Shown piece after piece: positions 11,970 through 23,754 of a DNA stretch of 64,000 nucleotides; the stretch's first letter is position 1; every line of letters begins with the position of its first letter. Both the position numbers and the translations under genes were made by a program. Source of the DNA: Megaleporinus macrocephalus. Lineage: Eukaryota > Chordata > Actinopteri > Characiformes > Anostomidae. The notes below the pieces were generated by a model, which ran no database searches, had not been told where the DNA came from, and worked only from the letters and a program-made list of their open reading frames with translations. The stretch is taken from assembly GCA_021613375.1 (NCBI GenBank), contig CM038705.1:5553864-5617863 (forward strand), written 5' to 3'.

Positions 11970-14270
11970 GGACACTTCCTTCATCCCTTCATTCCTTTAT
12001 CATCACCAACACTGTTCCTTCAACCCTTCATTCCTTTATCATCACCAACACTGTTCCTCCATCCCTTCATTCCTTTATCATCACCAACACTGTTCCTTCA
12101 TCCCTTCATTCCTTTATCATCACCAACACTGTTCCTTCATCCCTTCATTCCTTTATCATCACCAACACTGTTCCTTCATCCCTTCATTCCTTTATCATCA
12201 CCAACACTGTTCCTTCATCCCTTCATTCCTTTATCATCACCAACACTGTTCCTTCATCCCTTCATTCCTTTATCATCACCAACACTGTTCCTTCAACCCT
12301 TCATTCCTTTATCATCACCAACACTGTTCCTTCAACCCTTCATTCCTTTATCATCATCAACACTGTTCCTTCAACCCTTCATTCCTTTATCATCACCAAC
12401 ACTGTTCCTTCATCCCTTCATTCCTTTATCATCACCAACACTGTTCCTTCATCCCTTCATTCCTTTATCATCACCAACACTGTTCCTTCAACTCTTCATT
12501 CCTTTATCATCACCAACACTGTTCCTTCAACTCTTCATTCCTTTATCATCACCAACACTGTTCCTTCATCCCTTCATAACTTTGTCATCACCAACACTGT
12601 TCCTGCATCTCTTCATTACTTTGTCATCACCAACAATGTTCCTTCATCATTTCATTCCTATATCATCACCAACACTGTTCTTTCATCCCTTCATTCCTAT
12701 ATCATCACCAACACTGTTCCTTCATCCCTTCATTCCTATATCATCACAACACTGTTCCTTCATCCCTTCATTCCTTTATCATCATCAACACTGTTCCTTT
12801 ATTCCTTCATTCCTATATCATCACCAACACTGTTCCTTCATCCCTTCATTACTTTATCATCACCAACACTGTTCCTTCATCCCTTCATTCCTTTATCGTC
12901 ACCAACACTGTTCCTTCAACCCTTCATTCCTATATCATCACCAACACTGTTCCTTCATCCCTTCATTCCTTTATCATCATCAACACTGTTCCTTTATTCC
13001 TTCATTCCTATATCATCACCAACACTGTTCCTTCATCCCTTCATTACTTTATCATCACCAACACTGTTCCTTCATCCCTTCATTACTTTGTCATCACCAC
13101 CACTGTTCCTGCATCTCTTCATTACTTTGTCATCACCAACAATGTTCCTTCATCATTTCATTCCTTTATCATCATCAACACTGTTCCTTCATCCCTTTAT
13201 CATCACCAACACTGTTCCTTCATCCATTCCTTTATCGTCACCAACACTGTTCCTTCAACCCTTCATTCCTATATCATCACCAACACTGTTCCTTCATCCC
13301 TTCATTCCTTTATCATCACCAACACTGTTCCTTTACACCCTCATTCCTTTATCATCACCAACATTGTTCCTTTATCCCTTCACTCCTTTATCATCACCAA
13401 CACTGTTCCTTCATCCCTTCATTGCTTTATCATCACCAACACTGTTCCTTCATCCCTTCATTCCTTTATCATCACCAACACTGTTTCTTTATTCCTTCAT
13501 TCCTATATAATCACCAACACTTTTCCTTCATCCCTTCATAACTTTGTCATCACCAACACTGTTCCTGCATCTCTTCATTACTTTATCATCACCAACAATG
13601 TTCCTTCATCATTTCATTCCTTTATCATCATCAACACTGTTCCTTCATCCCTTTATCATCACCAACACTGTTCCTTCATCCCTTCATTCCTTTATCATCA
13701 CCAACACTGTTCCCTCATCCCTTCATTCCTTTATCATCACTGACACTGTTCATTCATTCCTTCATTCCTTTATCATCACCAACACTGTTTCTTCACTCCT
13801 TCATTCATTTATCATCACCAACACTGTTCCTTCATTCCTTCATTCCTATATCATCACCAACACTGTTCCTTCATCCCTTCATTCCTTTATCATCACCAAC
13901 ACTGTTCCTTCATCTCTTCATTCCTATATCATCATCAACACTGTTCCTTCATCCCTTTATCATCACCAACACTGTTCCTTCATTCCTTCATTCCTATATC
14001 ATCACCAACACTGTTCCTTCATCCCTTCATTCCTTTATCATCACCAACACTGTTCCTTCATCTCTTCATTCCTATATCATCACCAACACTGTTCCTTCAT
14101 TCCTTCATTCCTATATCATCACCAACACTGTTCCTTCAACCCTTCATTTCTTTATCACCAACGCTGTTCCTTCATCCCTTCATTCCTTTATCATCACCCA
14201 CATTGTTTCCTTTTTCCTTCATTTCTTTATCCATACACCAACACTGTTCCTTCATCCCTTAATTTATTTT
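11970..14270. repeat. 39-bp minisatellite, about 55-60 copies
   Basis: The unit is cccttcattcctttatcatc followed by accaacactgttccttcat, 39 bp in the regular part. Because 39 is divisible by three, two plus-strand frames stay open over long distances. One runs 572 codons from 11823 with the 13-residue period PFIPLSSPTLFLH, and another gives PSFLYHHQHCSFI. The repeat is very regular from 11975 to 12580, then more variable, with shortened units that shift frame. I read this as non-coding repeat. Confidence 0.95.
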
Positions 14271-14274
14271 TATA

Positions 14275-15232
14275 TTTATTGTTATGTTGGTTCATTCATA
14301 AAACACTGCAGAGTTGTTGGCAGCGTTGCTCGTTTAATACTGTGGAAATTACTATATGAAGTGATGACGACCAGCGGCAGAAACAGATGTTGACCAGGAC
14401 GTGTGATTATATAACAACTCCCTGTTTTTTCACCGTGTGATGGTTAAAGGAACGTTACAGTCACGTGTTCTCCTCGTGTTCCGACACGCTTCCTGGAGAG
14501 AGTGTGAAATTCTGGGTGTTCACGGTGTCTCCGAACGACTGCCTCGTCTTATTACTCCCAGGAGAACCATCAAAGCCGGCGTCCGTCTGAAATAACGGAG
14601 GAATTCCGTAGTGGAGAATTCATCCCCCCCTGCCGGGAAAGGCCTGGAGACGGTGGAATGTCCAGCAGAACACAGAGCCTCTGTAGCAGAAGCACGTTAT
14701 TTCCCGGTGGCCCTCGTCGGCCCTGAACCTCGACTTTCAGCGCGCTCCAAAAAGCCAATCACAACACGTTCTTTATCGATGTTCCCTGGTTCCCGCGGCT
14801 GCTGCGGTTCTTCTCGGAGCTCAGCTAAGCAGTCCAGGTCCAAGATCGCACCAGTGAGAGTTCAGCACCGATGGTTAAAGATATTTGAGTGATTTGATTA
14901 GGAATGTCAGCTGTGTTAAGTCCAATCCGGTTCTGATCCTCTGTTTCTGGCTTTCTGTGTTATGGACCATGTGGAATTACAAGGAGAAGATTTTCGGAAT
15001 GTGCTTTGAAAGAATTTTCTCCGCTTCCAATAATTGTTCACGGCTCCTCTATTATTCATAACTGTTATCCAGTAAATCATAAACTAGCTAATTTATCCCA
15101 GCTGATAGATCAGGTTCCGCGCTCTGTCACTGATACCATGAAACTATCGATCATCTCTTCTGGAATTGTATCCGTTGCTAAGGTTCCAGGAATGATGTTT
15201 CAGATTGCTTGCTCAGTAAATAGTTTGCATCA
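14275..15232. other. Unique spacer between two arrays of the 39-bp minisatellite
   Basis: Contains somewhat GC-richer sequence around 14450-14870 with open frames of 62 (minus) and 93 (plus) codons. Neither shows a recognised domain or convincing exon structure. No transposon motif is visible. Confidence 0.45.
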
Positions 15233-15945
15233 TCTTCCTTCATCTCTTCATTCCTTTATCATCACCAACACTGTTCCTTCAACCCTTCATTCCTTTATCA
15301 TCACCAACACTGTTCCTTCATCTCTTCATTCCTTTATCATCACCAACACTTTTCCTTCATCCCTTCATTCCTTTATCATCACCAACACTGTTCCTTCATC
15401 CCTTCATTCCTTTATCATCACCAACACTGTTCCTTCATCTCTTCATTCCTTTATCACCAACACTGTTCCTTCATCCCTTCATTCCTTAATCATCACCAAC
15501 ACTGTTCCTTCATCCCTTCATTCCTTTATTATCAACAACACTTCCTTCATTTCCTTATCTTCACCAACATTGTCCATTCATCCCTTCATTCCTTTATCAT
15601 CACCAACACTGTTCCGTCATCCCTTCATTTATTTATAACCACCAACACTGTTCCTTCATCCCTTCATTCCTTTATTATCACCAACTGTTCCATCATCCCC
15701 TCATTTCCTTATAACCACCAACACGGTTCCTTCATCCCTTCATTATCACTAACATTGTTCATTCATCCCTTCATTCCTTTATCACCACCAACACTGTTCC
15801 TTCATCCCTTCATTCCTTTATCATCACCAACACTGTTCCGTCCTCCCTTCATTCCTTTATCACCACCAAGACTGTTCCTTCATCCCTTCATTCCTTTATC
15901 ATCACCAACACTGTTCCTTCATCCCTTCATTCCTTTATTATCATG
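15233..15945. repeat. Second array of the 39-bp minisatellite
   Basis: The same unit as at 12.0-14.3 kb, in the same orientation, about 18 copies. Several copies are shortened or carry variants such as tataaccaccaacactgttc. Confidence 0.95.
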
Positions 15946-17090
15946 ATGCTAGTTCTGTATGAAAGACGAACCAGGTTAGAAGTGTTGGACAGAGAGCTGC
16001 CAATCAAAATGCTTATTAGCCGTATCCATGCAGTTCTCATATCTGATCAGTGCTTTTATCATATTTATATCTCATATATATTCTATCTATATTATATATA
16101 TTATATTTAAACTTTCCTGGATAATTGATATAATATAATATAATATAATATAATATAATATAATATAATATAATATAATATAATATAATATAATATTTCT
16201 TGTCCCTTACAACAGTGGATATCTCTTTACAAATATCTCCTGAATAATCAATACCCAGTACATAACCGCTCCATAGATCTGTGAAGGCCAACATGAGGGA
16301 AGTCTTAGTCAGTGCTTAATTTGTGCTGGATCTTGCAGGAACAAGATCCGTCACCACTCATATTTCAGGTACCTGTGTTCCAGAACTTATTTATGTGGAT
16401 CCACCACCTCTTTGACTTCTTTTTTTTGTAGGACACCAAAAGCTATTCATCCAGTGGCATCTCTCAGATTTTATGGTTGCAGCTCCTTATTGCATTCATT
16501 AAAGCTAGGATTATATTATTGTATAGATTGCTACTATGTTAGATGGATACTTGAAGCACTGTGGTGTCTATGTGTTCCAGGACCTTTTCCCTCACTGCCA
16601 CTTGCTGGATCACCCCACCTTTAGTGTTCTATTACCTGATGTTTTACAAATTAAGCACTGGTCTTAGTGCCTCTCCTGCTTCACAAACTCACATGTTCAG
16701 GAAGCTGTTCAGTCTTCATTCAGGATTTAAAAGGAGAAAGTCTGCGCTCTAAGCTCGGGGGAGAGTCTCAGAGGCAGTAAATCAGCCTCGCCCTAGTTTA
16801 GCTGCTCGTCTGTGCCACATTCCTGCATTTGCTGCTCTCACATTCTTTGACATCACTTGAAGTTGCTTGAAATCTACGTGAAACTAAAACTGCACAGGAG
16901 TTGCCTAATGTAAAGTATCCTGCGACTCAACTGAAACTCAGCTGCAACTGTCTCAGCTCTATTGGCCTCGATTCAAATGATTGATTTCACAGAATCAGTG
17001 GACACGAAACTGAAACGGCTGAACTGGAGATCCTGATTGACTTCATGTAATGTTGGAAGTTTTGTATTTTGTCAGGTTTTGGAGCTGTTA
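15946..17090. other. Mostly unique sequence with one microsatellite
   Basis: No gene recognised. Around 16310-16430 there is a segment with a short inverted repeat, ggatcttg ... caagatcc, that may be part of an interspersed repeat; I cannot identify it. Open frames of 63-70 codons show nothing. Confidence 0.4.
16129..16196. repeat. (ATAAT)n microsatellite
   Basis: About 13 nearly perfect pentanucleotide copies (taata/ataat) following AT-rich sequence. Confidence 0.96.
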
Positions 17091-17094
17091 CGAC

Positions 17095-17560
17095 TTGATC
17101 AAGGTACATGTCCAGGCCGGGAGTGGCTAATCAGGAGATTCGGGATGATTCCAAATGGGCCAGCTCATGTCAATGTCAAGTATGGGCTGGTTGGATGGGA
17201 AAAATAATTTTGATACTTATCTAATCTTCTTCTTACATTCATTTGCCATTCAAGTATGCTTTCATTCTCAATTCATCTCACAGCCCAGCCCCTACATCAC
17301 AGTAGATTAGCTGGGTTCTACCATCTAAGGGAAATCTCCCCTCCTAAAAGTTGGTTGCGCCCATGAGTAGTCTTTTCTGGAGCGCTAAAATGAAACAGAA
17401 TAGTGCGTAGAGTAAGTCGGTGGTGACGGAGGGCAGAAAGAGACCAGGTGGAGCTGAAAAGGCCAGGTTAAAAAAAAGAAAGGTGTTGGAAGAAGATGCT
17501 GCCGACTGATCCCGAGGAGGCCACGAAGATGAAAGCTTAGGAGCAGGTTCTACCAAAAAG
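17095..17560 (+). mobile_element. Possible hAT-type transposon remnant
   Basis: Around 17422-17500 the plus strand encodes a very basic stretch, RKRPGGAEKARLKKRK, followed by VLEEDAAD and a stop. This resembles the N-terminus of the many fish hAT-derived proteins related to zinc finger MYM-type 1. Just upstream (17100-17190) is ccgggagtggctaatcagga, which I recall from repeats adjoining such copies. No catalytic region or BED finger is visible and the frame has stops, so at most this is a fragment. Assignment is from recollection of the family and is uncertain. Confidence 0.4.
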
Positions 17561-18402
17561 ACTCCAGAGCCACGTCACTCATACATTCACTATTCTGGCC
17601 AGTCCCACCTGCTAGCTGTCTTTAAAAGATGGGTGGCTAGGTGAGAACGTTAAGAACATTTCATACAGAAGATCCAGAGATGTCTTTAATACAGGTTCCA
17701 CAATGAGTCTAGCACTGTGTAAGGTAACCTATAACACATGCATGTGTTTAAAGTTGCCAAAGAATGTAAAACTGTATTCATACTGGTGGCGTAGCTGAAT
17801 AATGAGAGTTCAGTACATAGAACTGTAAATACTGTGAAGCTCAAACGTTCGTAACAGACTCATTGATATTTACACCCCCAACGTTATCATACAACCACAA
17901 CAGCAACCAGAACGGTGGTGGAGAAATCCAGCATTCCAGGCTGTGAAGGGAACATTGCCACTTTTTATTCCTTCCCAACCAACAACCCAACTGTCAGAGC
18001 TACATGGTTGATGTTCATCTTTAAATAAGGCTGAAGGTCCTATTCGTCAGATTCTTCATCTAATGTTCCACCTTAAATACTGCAGCATCATCTACGGTGG
18101 AATGGAAAATTCCCAAAAGATTCTGTGTTGTTTCTGTAAACCATCAGAGCAGAGCTCAGCAAAATATTCATGAGCTCACCAAAAAAAACCCAGCTCATTT
18201 AATTCTAAGACCAAATTATAGAGTGTAAATGGGCATATAAATTAATATCTAGGCCACCAACATCATATACCTTCTAAGTAGAACATCAGAGAACAGTTGA
18301 AATACTGAATAAATGCAGAATATGGCAACAGTCTATGGTGAAAAACCAGTTCACCCAAAAACATCTTGCTGTGTAAATGTCAATGTCAAATGTCAAATGT
18401 CA
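17561..18402. other. Non-repetitive stretch, no gene recognised
   Basis: No recognisable element or open frame until the LINE fragment begins. Just before it, caaatgt is repeated three or four times (about 18378-18405), next to the 5' truncation point. Confidence 0.45.
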
Positions 18403-19059
18403 AATGGCGACGAGTCAGCATACAGGGAGGAGGTACAGCAGCTGACACACTGGTGTACAGTCAACAACCTTCACTGGAATGTAGAGAAGACCAAGGAAAT
18501 GGTTGTTGACTTCAGGAAATCAAGACCGGACCACTCTCCGCTTAACATCAACAGCTCCTCTGTGGAGATCGTTAAGAGCACCAAGTTCCTAGGTGTCCAC
18601 CTAGCGGAGAACCTCACCTGGTCCCTGAACACCAGCTCTACAGCCAAGAAAGCCCAGCAGCGTCTCTACTTCCTCCGGAAGCTGAGAAAGGCCCGTCTCC
18701 CTCCACCCATCCTCACCCTCTTCTATAGGGGAACCATAGAGAGCATCCTAAGCAGCTGCATCACTGCCTGGTTTGGGACCTGCACAGCCTCTGACCGCAA
18801 GTCCCTCCAACGCATTGTGAGGACAGCTGAGAGGATCATCGGAGTCTCTCTCCCCTCCGTCTTGGACGTTTACACCACCCGCTGCATCCGCAAAGCAACC
18901 AGCATTGTGGATGACCCCACCCACCCTTCACACAGACTGTTCTCCCTCCTGCCATCAGGAAGAAGGTACCGCAGCGTCCGGTCCAACACGACCAGACTCT
19001 GCAACAGCTTCTTCCCCCAAGACTTCAGACTTCTCAACACAACTCAACGTCTGAACTGA
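18403..19059 (+). pseudogene. LINE reverse transcriptase, C-terminal fragment
   Basis: The open frame starts at 18313, but only the part from about residue 31 on is LINE protein. It begins at GDESAYREEVQQLTHWC, which normally lies just after the catalytic FADD block. It continues through KTKEMVVDFRK, FLGVHL, a thumb-like region with KAQQRLYFLRKLRKA, TIESIL and CITAWFGTC, then ADRKS-type SDRKSLQRIVRTAE, and ends with HPSHRLFSLLPSGRRYRS and NSFFPQDFRLLN. This is the usual C-terminus of fish L2-type ORF2 proteins. The fragment is about 218 residues against roughly 900 or more for a full ORF2. Endonuclease and the catalytic YxDD core are missing, so it is inactive. The frame is intact over its whole length, suggesting a fairly young insertion. 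Confidence 0.9.
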
Positions 19060-19073
19060 TATCTTTCTGGTAC

Positions 19074-19078
<5 letters not shown>

Positions 19079-19143
<65 letters not shown>
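19079..19143. repeat. (CT)n microsatellite in the LINE 3' UTR
   Basis: About 32 CT dinucleotides with one ctgtct interruption, starting about 20 bp after the LINE stop codon. Confidence 0.97.
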
Positions 19144-19148
<5 letters not shown>

Positions 19149-19447
19149 ATTTACCCCAGATAAAAAAGGGAAGCATTTTTTGCACAAAGCATTGCACTAA
19201 TAACTCTACTACCTCACTGGACTCTATTTATTACACATTGCACAATTTGCACACTACCAGCAATTATTTATTAATCTCTGTCTGTACTGTGTTGTGTTGT
19301 CTGTCCGCACTTGTTTGTTCATGTTGCACTTGTGTCTGTATGCACTGTCTATGTTGAACTATGGTCCTGGAGGAACGTTGTTTTGTTTCACTTGTACTCT
19401 GTATGTAGTTGAAATGACAATAAAACCCACTTGACTTGACTTGACTT

Positions 19448-19800
19448 AAAACACTATGTTAGTTGGCCTAGCAGTATTTTTAAGTTTGTATGATCTCAAA
19501 ATCAAGCTTTGCAGTTGAAGGAGGTGCTTTGCTGTTTCAGTAAACCATCATAAATCATCAAGTCAACCAAAGCTTTGGCTCATTTTCACCTGTCTTTATA
19601 GCACGTCTCTGATTTTTGGCCAATTATTACAGCACATTGGAATACAGCATTAATGAGTGAAGCAATCATCAACTCAGAGCGATGACAGGCTTATTACAAG
19701 GAGGAGCAGCAAGCAGCTAATTCATCTTCCAGTGTAAGTTAGTTCAGCAACTTTGTTATTTACTTCTGTTCTCTTGTCATAAAAGGGAACAAATGCCCGT
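19448..19800. other. Unique spacer, no gene recognised
   Basis: Short AT-rich sequence between the LINE end and the 20-bp array. Nothing recognisable. Confidence 0.45.
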
Positions 19801-19839
19801 CCATTCATTATCTTCCCCTGGGCCAATCCCAGTGTCACT

Positions 19840-21935
19840 GGGTGAAGGTGGGGTACCACTACACCACCGTGCTAACCACTACACCACCGTGCTGAACACT
19901 ACACCACCGTGCTGACCACTACACCATCATACTAACCACTACACCACCGTACTAACCACTACACCACCGTACTAACCACTACATCACCATACTAACCACT
20001 ACACCACCATACTAACCACTACACCACCATACTAACCACTACACCACCATACTAACCACTACACAACCGTACTAACCACTACACCATCATACTAACCACT
20101 ACACCACCATACTAACCACTACACCACCGTACTAACCACTACACCACCATACTAACCACTACACCACCGTACTAACCACTACACCACCATACTAACCACT
20201 ACACCATCATACTAACCACTACACAACCGTACTAACCACTACACCATCATACTAACCACTACACCACCATACTAACCACTACACCACCGTACTAACCACT
20301 ACACCACCATACTAACCACTACACCACCGTACTAACCACTACACCACCGTGCTAACCACTACACCACCATACTAACCACTACACCACCGTACAAACCACT
20401 ACACCACCGTGCTAACCACTACACCACCATACTAACCACTACACCACCATACTAACCACTACACCACCATACTAACCACTACACCACCGTGCTGAACACT
20501 ACACCACCGTGCTGACCACTACACCACTATACTAACCACTACACCACCGTACTAACCACTACACCATCATACTAACCACTACACCACCGTACTAACCACT
20601 ACACCACCATACTAACCACTACACCACCATACTAACCACTACACCACTGTGCTAACCACTACACCACCGTACTAACCACTACACCACCATACTAACCACT
20701 ACACCACCATACTAACCACTACACCATCATACTAACCACTACACCACCGTACTAACCACTACACCACCGTACTAACCACTACACCACTGTGCTAACCACT
20801 ACACCACCGTACTAACCACTACACCACCGTGCTGACCACTACACCACCATGCTGTCCACTAAACCACCATGCTGACCACTACACCACTGTGCTGTCCAGT
20901 ACACAACCATGCTAACCACTACACCACTGTGCTGTCCACTAGACCACCATGCTTACCACTACACCAACGTGCTAACCACTACACCAACGTGCTAACCACT
21001 ACACCACTGTTACTCTCCACTACACCACCGTACTAACCACTACACCACCGTGCTGTCCACTACACCACCATGCTAACCACTACACCATCATACTAACCAC
21101 TACACCACCGTACTAACCACTACACCATCATACTAACCACTACACCACCGTACTAACCATTACACCACCATACTAACCACTACACCACCATACTAACCAC
21201 TACACCACCGTACTAACCACTACACCACCATACTAACCACTACACCACCGTGCTAACCACTACACCACCGTGCTGAACACTACACCACCGTGCTGACCAC
21301 TACACCATCATACTAACCACTACACCACCGTACTAACCACTACACCATCATACTAACCACTACACCACCGTACTAACCACTACACCACCATACTAACCAC
21401 TACACCACCATACTAACCACTACACCACTGTGCTAACCACTACACCACCGTACTAACCACTACACCACCATACTAACCACTACACCACCATACTAACCAC
21501 TACACCATCATACTAACCACTACACCACCGTACTAACCACTACACCACCGTACTAACCACTACACCACTGTGCTAACCACTACACCACCGTACTAACCAC
21601 TACACCACTGTGCTGTCCAGTACACCACCATGCTAACCACTACACCACCGTGCTGACAACTACACTACCGTGCTGACCACTACACCACCATGCTGTCCAC
21701 TAAACCACCGTGCTGACAACTACACTACCGTGCTGACCACTACACCACCATGCTGTCCACTAAACCACCATGCTAACCACTACACCACTGTGCTGTCCAC
21801 TAGACCACCATGCTTACCACTACACCAACGTGCTAACCACTACACCAACGTGCTAACCACTACACCACTGTTACTCTCCACTACACCACCGTACTAACCA
21901 CTACACCACCATACTAACCACTACACCACCATGCC
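19840..21935. repeat. 20-bp minisatellite, about 104 copies
   Basis: The unit is actaaccactacaccaccgt with variants at the last positions (cat, tgt, atcat). The 20-bp register is kept without any indel from about 19851 to 21009, about 58 units. One extra base occurs in gttactctcc at 21010 and again at 21871, about 861 bp on. The variant gctgaacac occurs at 19891, 20491 and 21272, so blocks of about 780-860 bp have been duplicated. The array is preceded at 19800-19850 by ccattcattatcttcccc and gtgtcactgggtgaaggtgg, which look like fish interspersed-repeat tail sequence. Confidence 0.96.
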
Positions 21936-23754
21936 ATCTTGAACCAAAAACTTTCCAGGTTTACTTTCCTGGTTAATGTTTTTTTTTTTTTTTTCAAAAC
22001 AGTTTTGGAGCAGTTTTATTGGTCCAGTCACCAAGAAATATTAAGACAACATGGAGTTCAAATTATGCAGAACACTAACAATTTATACCTTTTTTTAGTG
22101 AAGAGTGACGATATTATGTCATGTCACATTTAGTATAATTTCTATGATTTATTGTCATATTTAATCGTTTTATCTGCATATTTTCTTGCTTTGTCGTTTT
22201 TCGGGGCATTGAAGTTGTTTATATGCATTTTGTATGCTGGTTTGCTGAATGTGCAGTGATTTAATTATTAGCTAGCTAGCAGAGGGCTGTTATGATATTT
22301 ACAGATGTTATTAGCAAGTCAGCGCTAACACGCAGGGAGCTAATGAACAATCACTCAGCCTCCATTAAGCTTCTGTGGGAATCTTTTAGCTACACGGTTA
22401 GCAGCTCCAGCCTCCAGACACAGAGACCCTGAAGCCCACGGCTGTTGTTTGGAATGTAAACTCGCTCCAGACAGGAGAGCTTCTGAGGTCGTCTCCCTGC
22501 TGATGTTCCTGCTGTTCAAAGACCCTCAGCAGCTCCTCAAACGGACCACTGAGCGCTGCGCTAATCATCACAAAGAGCAGCCCATTAGCTTCGGGAATGA
22601 CCTCAGCTTGTCAATCACTGTGATAAAACAAGAAACAACGAAAGAAGACTTGTATCAAAACGCGCCGCAGGCGTATGTGGAAAAGTGCGATGTACTTAAA
22701 TGAGGGATTCCAAGTTAGATTTGTTTTGTTTGCTATTGTTTGAGCTGCACTAACACTTTGAAGCTGCTCTAAAATGCTAGCCAGAGCAGCCTAATGCTAA
22801 AACTGCTTTTAAAGGCTGAACACCAGCTAATGAAAATGTCAAACACATAAACACAGCGGAGTTTAATTTTCTAACTAGGGATTATTAAAAGTCAGAAAAT
22901 GTTTTATTTGTTATAAATTCAAGAAACATGGCTTAAAAGATTGTTTAGCTCAGCCCACTGTTCGGAAACTGCCGTAGTCGTTATGTGTGTGATGTAGATG
23001 GTGGACAACAATGCTAGAAGATGCTCTTGCAGTAATACACAATGACAGAAGGGTGTTGTTGTTTCTGGCTGCAGTAATTGGATGTACAGTGGGACCCCCG
23101 TACACAAACAACCCAAAGACCCTGAAATATCCAGAAAGAGTTGTTCAAGAGCCTCCGTGTACGTGGAGGTAAACCAGGTAAGCTCAGTTACTGAGCCTGC
23201 TTTAGCTGGTGTTAGCTAACATTAGCTTCACTTGCTAAGTTCGGTGGCTCAAGTTATGCTAAGCTAACGTAGCTGAGTTATGAAGATTTATAGAGTCGTA
23301 TGAGAGCGAGTTAACTTTCATCATATTTACTACAATAACTGTACCTCTATATCTGAGTTTAGCTGGTTGCTAGGCTGTTGTCATGAATAATGTTGGTTAT
23401 TTAGCTAGATACTGTTTACACTCAGGATGAGCTGCTGTTGTGGGTGTGGTTTGACTAAAAGTATTAGGACTAAGTGATATGGTGGTCTATTTCTACATTA
23501 CAGCTCTTTCAAATTCAAATTCAGAAATATCATCAGAATCTGAAGAAGCAGCTCTGGAACATTCTCAGTCCCAGTCTGGGTGCTGTTGTACCGCGACGCT
23601 GTTCACTGTTGTCCACCAGTGACGTCACACAATTTAATTATTTTAGAGCAAATTAAGCAGCAAATTTCATTTTAAGTCATGTTTATGTATTTTCAGTATC
23701 TAAAACAATGTGAAATCACCAGGAGTGTTCGTAAGTGATGCTTAGCCTTGAGTT
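21936..23754. other. Mostly unique sequence, no gene recognised
   Basis: Includes a T-run at about 21977-21994. An 84-codon open frame at 22449-22703 (plus) and a 65-codon frame at 22919-23116 (minus) have no recognised domain. Repeated words such as gttagctaac and agctagc around 22260-23290 are common in fish intergenic DNA. Confidence 0.4.

Larger units (their letters stand above)
18403..19447 (+). mobile_element. 5'-truncated L2-type (Jockey superfamily) LINE with 3' UTR and tail
   Basis: Non-LTR retrotransposons copy themselves by target-primed reverse transcription and usually insert 5'-truncated. Here only the end of the ORF2 protein remains, followed by a 3' UTR, an AATAAA-type signal at about 19419-19425 and a terminal run of the short direct repeat acttg (about 19430-19446). 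Short tandem repeats at the 3' end instead of poly(A) are typical of the L2/CR1 group. The coding part is described separately. Placement in the L2 group is from motif resemblance; a different Jockey-type clade such as Rex1 is possible. Confidence 0.85.

Noticed and set aside
14570..14892. 62-codon minus and 93-codon plus frames in GC-richer unique sequence
   Set aside because: Considered as a possible exon or CpG-rich promoter. No recognised domain, both strands open, and no convincing splice or promoter signal.
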